Program-made: the position numbers and the translations under genes
Notes under the pieces: generated by a model
Databases searched by the model: none
The model's input: the letters and a program-made list of their open reading frames with translations, nothing else
What the model was told of the DNA's origin: nothing
In this document: positions 61,656-64,000 of the stretch, piece after piece
Layout: the number at the start of each line of letters is the position of its first letter
Position numbering within the stretch: the first letter of the stretch is position 1
Source: CAVOAK01 sp963664465
GTDB taxonomy: Bacteria > Pseudomonadota > Alphaproteobacteria > UBA8366 > CAVOAK01
Length of the DNA stretch: 64,000 nt
NCBI GenBank assembly: GCA_963664465.2
Contig: CAXXSU010000012.1
Location: 22,628 to 86,627, forward strand
Reading direction: 5' to 3'

Positions 61656-62050
61656 CGACTGGACTCCTTGCATGTGCTGAGGGGGAAAGATTGGGCTGGC
61701 ACATTGTGCCAAAACGACCGCCAACGGTCCACACCCTGCAAGGCGGATCGTCGCGGCCGCTGCCCGGCCAGAGGGATATCAGGCTACCCAAAGACCTTCC
61801 GCGCCCTCCGCCTCGTGGCGGTCCCTCCCCATGGCGAGCGTCCGTTCCGGCATCAGACTCTCCACCGCTTCCATCTGGGCAGCTCGCCGCAATAACGGCG
61901 ACCGCAAACTCATGCAAACTTTATCTAATTCAGTCCTGACCGACGCATCGAACTCCCCCGCACAAAATATGATAGTTATTAATCCGGTCACTTTGCCTGT
62001 TAGATGGACCGGTCATATTCGTCTGTTACCGACTTTGAAAGCAGGAACCG
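61656..62050. other. 395-bp gap before bactofilin
   Basis: No gene recognised. The part between about 61905 and 62010 is AT-richer and probably holds the bactofilin promoter, but no confident -35/-10 pair was identified. Confidence 0.4.
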
Positions 62051-62539
62051 ATGTTCTCAAAAACCAAACGCCGGAGCGGCCTGTCGCACGACACGCCGGA
62101 CGGCTCCAAGGTTATTGCACCGCCCTCGCTGATCAGTCCCAGTCTGCGGATCGTCGGCAATCTCCGCTCGCAGGGCGAGGTTCAAATCGACGGGACAGTG
62201 GATGGCGATGTCTTGGCGAACACTTTGATCATCGCCGAGAAGGGCACAATCAACGGTGAGAGCGTTGCCGACGATGTGGTCGTGCGCGGGCGGGTCAACG
62301 GCAGGATCCGGGCCGGCAAGGTGCAGCTTGCCAAGTCGGCGCATGTGGTCGGCGAAATCCGGTACAAAATGCTGTCCATCGACTCCGATGCTTTTGTCGA
62401 ATGCCATTGCAAGCACACAGACGAACCGATCGAGATAACCGAGCCTCGCATCAGACCGGCGCCCCAGGCCAGGCGCGACGCCGCTACGATCCTTGAGCGC
62501 TTGGACCCGCCGCACGCCAAGCGTAAACACATGGCCTGA
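62051..62539 (+). CDS. bactofilin (cytoskeletal polymer)
   Basis: 162 residues. The central domain is a right-handed beta-helix of short repeats typical of bactofilins: LRIVGNLRSQGEVQIDGTVD, GDVLANTLIIAEKGTINGES, VADDVVVRGRVNGRIRAGKV and QLAKSAHVVGEIRYKMLSID. The N- and C-terminal tails are unstructured (EPRIRPAPQARRDAATILER). Bactofilins form filaments on the membrane that position cell-wall enzymes. Plus strand, upstream of no other plus-strand gene. Confidence 0.93.
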   Translation: MFSKTKRRSGLSHDTPDGSKVIAPPSLISPSLRIVGNLRSQGEVQIDGTVDGDVLANTLIIAEKGTINGESVADDVVVRGRVNGRIRAGKVQLAKSAHVVGEIRYKMLSIDSDAFVECHCKHTDEPIEITEPRIRPAPQARRDAATILERLDPPHAKRKHMA

Positions 62540-62612
62540 TCCAACAACGCGACATCGCCAAATTGTCGCAGCGACGACTATACGCGTCGGGCTCAGGAAG
62601 CATCCGGCATCA
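62538..62612 (-). repeat. repeat partner of 59479-59555 at the integrase 3' end
   Basis: Starts one base before the bactofilin stop is complete and covers the last codons of the integrase gene. See the remnant at 59479-59555 for the comparison; about 70 percent of positions match by eye over 75 bases. Confidence 0.5.
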
Positions 62613-63789
62613 GGGTTGCGGGCAATATATCCGCCCTGATGCTGGCGGCGACCCTGGCCGCCGATACATGTATGGAATCGCGCGCGAGGTGGGCGTAGCG
62701 CGCCGTCGTCTGGATCTTGGTATGCCCAAGCAGTTTGCCGATCATGGGCAGGCTCTCGCCAAGCGCCAGGGCGCGGGATGCGAACGAGTGGCGGAGGTCA
62801 TGAAGCCTGACGTCCTCAAGCCCGGCGCGTGACCTTACGCGGTACCAGTGGCTGTTGAAGTCCGACAGGCGCGCGCCCGGTCTGCGGCCCGCAATGACCC
62901 AGGGATTGCCGGCGGCCCGCGGTAAACCTGTGAGAACCCTCACCGCCGCCGGCGACAATGGAACCGCCCTCGGCCCCGTCTTGCTGTCGCGAAGCCGGAG
63001 CTCGTTCACGTCCAGGTGCACATCCTCCCAACGCAAAGTCAGAATCTCGTTGCGCCGGCACCCGGTCAGCATCAGCAAGCGGATCGCCGCCGCCGCATGC
63101 ACCGGCATCCGTCCCGCAGCCTCCTGCGCGCCCAGCACCCGGCCAAGCCGGCGGAACTCCTCTTCCGTCAGGAACCGCTCGCGTTTGCGCTGCCTGTACT
63201 TGACCACGAACCGGCAGGGATTGCCGCCTTCCGGAACCAGACCCCAGATCTCGGCCTGGTTGAGTATCCGCGACAGCGTGACAATCACCTGGTTCGCCAT
63301 GGCCGGGACATAGCGCAGCCTGTAATGCAAGTCGGTCACATGCTCGCGCCCGATCGCAGCAACGGGCAGCTTGCCGAACTCGGGCAGGATGTGCTTGCGC
63401 ACCACACGGCGGTGCAACTTCGCCGTGCCCGGTTTGCAGCGCACCACGACATGCTCGCGATAATACCGCTCCGCGAGATCGGCCACCGTCGGCCCGGTTG
63501 CCTCGCGCGCCATGGGTGTTGCGAGGGGTGCTTCTCCCGCCTTGATGCGGGCGATGATCAGCGCCGCCCGGCGCCGCGCCCGGTCGGCGGAGATGACCCC
63601 ATGCCGGCCAACCGTAACCCGCTTCAACCCACCCGGGCCCCGGCTCTGGACCACGTAAACCTTGGCCCCGGTAGGATAGACCCGAACGCCAAACCCGGTC
63701 AGCTCGTTGTCCCAATACACCGTGTCCCTCTCCGCCCGGAGCGTCTCGACCGTGCGCCTTGAGATCGACCTGTATTGCAGCTTCGCCAT
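62593..63789 (-). CDS. tyrosine recombinase / integrase
   Basis: 398 residues. An N-terminal DUF4102-type arm-binding domain (FGVRVYPTGAKVYVVQSRGP) is followed by a core-binding domain and a catalytic domain with RLLMLTGCRRNEILTLRWED (first Arg), LHDLRHSFASRALALGESLP (His-x-x-Arg) and IGKLLGHTKIQTTARYAHLA (His and the nucleophile Tyr). The protein is complete and likely active. A second, closely related integrase begins upstream at the window edge, suggesting an island end. Confidence 0.95.
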   Translation of the reverse strand: MAKLQYRSISRRTVETLRAERDTVYWDNELTGFGVRVYPTGAKVYVVQSRGPGGLKRVTVGRHGVISADRARRRAALIIARIKAGEAPLATPMAREATGPTVADLAERYYREHVVVRCKPGTAKLHRRVVRKHILPEFGKLPVAAIGREHVTDLHYRLRYVPAMANQVIVTLSRILNQAEIWGLVPEGGNPCRFVVKYRQRKRERFLTEEEFRRLGRVLGAQEAAGRMPVHAAAAIRLLMLTGCRRNEILTLRWEDVHLDVNELRLRDSKTGPRAVPLSPAAVRVLTGLPRAAGNPWVIAGRRPGARLSDFNSHWYRVRSRAGLEDVRLHDLRHSFASRALALGESLPMIGKLLGHTKIQTTARYAHLARDSIHVSAARVAASIRADILPATLMPDAS

Positions 63790-63853
63790 CCCTCGGTTCC
63801 TGTTATCTCTGATTTCCTGTGTCCGTTCTTAACCGGCCATCGCAAACGGTAAT

Positions 63854-64000
63854 TTACGCAGTGGTCTCCTGCGGCATGATGTCAGCCTCGATGCTGCCGC
63901 CGACCCTGGCCGCAGAGATCTTCTCCGTGTCGCGCGCCAGATGGGCATAACGCGCGGTGCTTCCGATATCCGCATGACCGAGCAGCCGGCCGACCATCGT
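63854..64000 (-). CDS. second tyrosine integrase, C-terminal part only
   Basis: The last 48 codons of another integrase: MVGRLLGHADIGSTARYAHL, then ARDTEKISAARVGGSIEADI and MPQETTA. It is very similar to the C-terminus of the integrase at 62593-63789. The rest lies outside the window. Confidence 0.93.
   Translation of the reverse strand, partial: TMVGRLLGHADIGSTARYAHLARDTEKISAARVGGSIEADIMPQETTA

Overview
The window is GC-rich bacterial DNA, best explained as the chromosome of an alphaproteobacterium, probably near the Rhodospirillales. The evidence is gene content: an F1-ATPase zeta-type inhibitor (DUF1476), the order twin-transmembrane protein / PduO-type adenosyltransferase / etfB / etfA / 3-hydroxyacyl-CoA dehydrogenase, a coq7-dsbB-yqaA operon, gluQ and a bactofilin. 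No rRNA genes or CRISPR arrays were seen; there is one tRNA, tRNA-Leu(CAA).

Layout. 1-5 kb: ordinary genes (GNAT, M19 dipeptidase, SnoaL-like protein, small proteins) separated by a family of short hairpin repeats, one copy of which has been split by an IS30 element. 5-8.6 kb: an unrecognised gene broken by two identical 1039-bp IS1595-family elements, next to a GNAT gene that lost its N-terminus at the second one. 8.6-33.3 kb: an intact housekeeping core. It holds electron-transfer flavoprotein and acyl-CoA metabolism, two Gfo/Idh oxidoreductases, enoyl-CoA hydratase plus CoA-transferase, gluQ, alkA, an esterase, an HNH nuclease, a TPR/yqaA/dsbB/coq7 operon, tRNA-Leu, a tandem pair of DUF1194 proteins, a type I secretion ABC protein plus adaptor, and a divergent response regulator.

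33.3-50 kb: a decaying surface-glycan, sulfation and exoprotein region loaded with insertion sequences (IS1380, IS1595, IS5, ISKra4, and IS3 with a nested IS30). Intact here are a NeuD-like acyltransferase, a DegT aminotransferase, one GT2-like glycosyltransferase and a Stf0-type sulfotransferase. Broken are a sulfotransferase (one in-frame TGA), a SPINDLY-like glycosyltransferase (two IS insertions; removing them restores an exact 623-codon frame), the second copy of a tandem GT2 duplication (one-base deletion) and an RTX calcium-binding repeat gene (ISKra4 insertion plus truncation at IS3). The secretion genes at 28.9-31.9 kb are the natural exporter candidates for the RTX protein.

50-64 kb: small orphan genes, a NYN nuclease-like protein, a frameshifted IS5/IS427-type element, three dispersed 90-bp MITE-like elements, a truncated potassium channel, a ZIP-like transporter, a TPR protein, a PmtA-like methyltransferase, a divergent polysaccharide deacetylase, the zeta subunit, a bactofilin and two tandem tyrosine integrases at the right edge, suggesting a mobile-island boundary.

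Three IS copies (second IS1595, IS1380, IS3) have non-matching flanks and look like rearrangement joints. The others give target duplications that allow the broken genes to be reconstructed, except the first IS30, whose duplication is not visible. I did not find an obvious new defence or biosynthetic system. The strongest candidates for novelty are the 90-bp mobile repeat, the hairpin-repeat clusters, the ABC protein with a degenerate signature motif, and the eroded glycan/sulfation locus.
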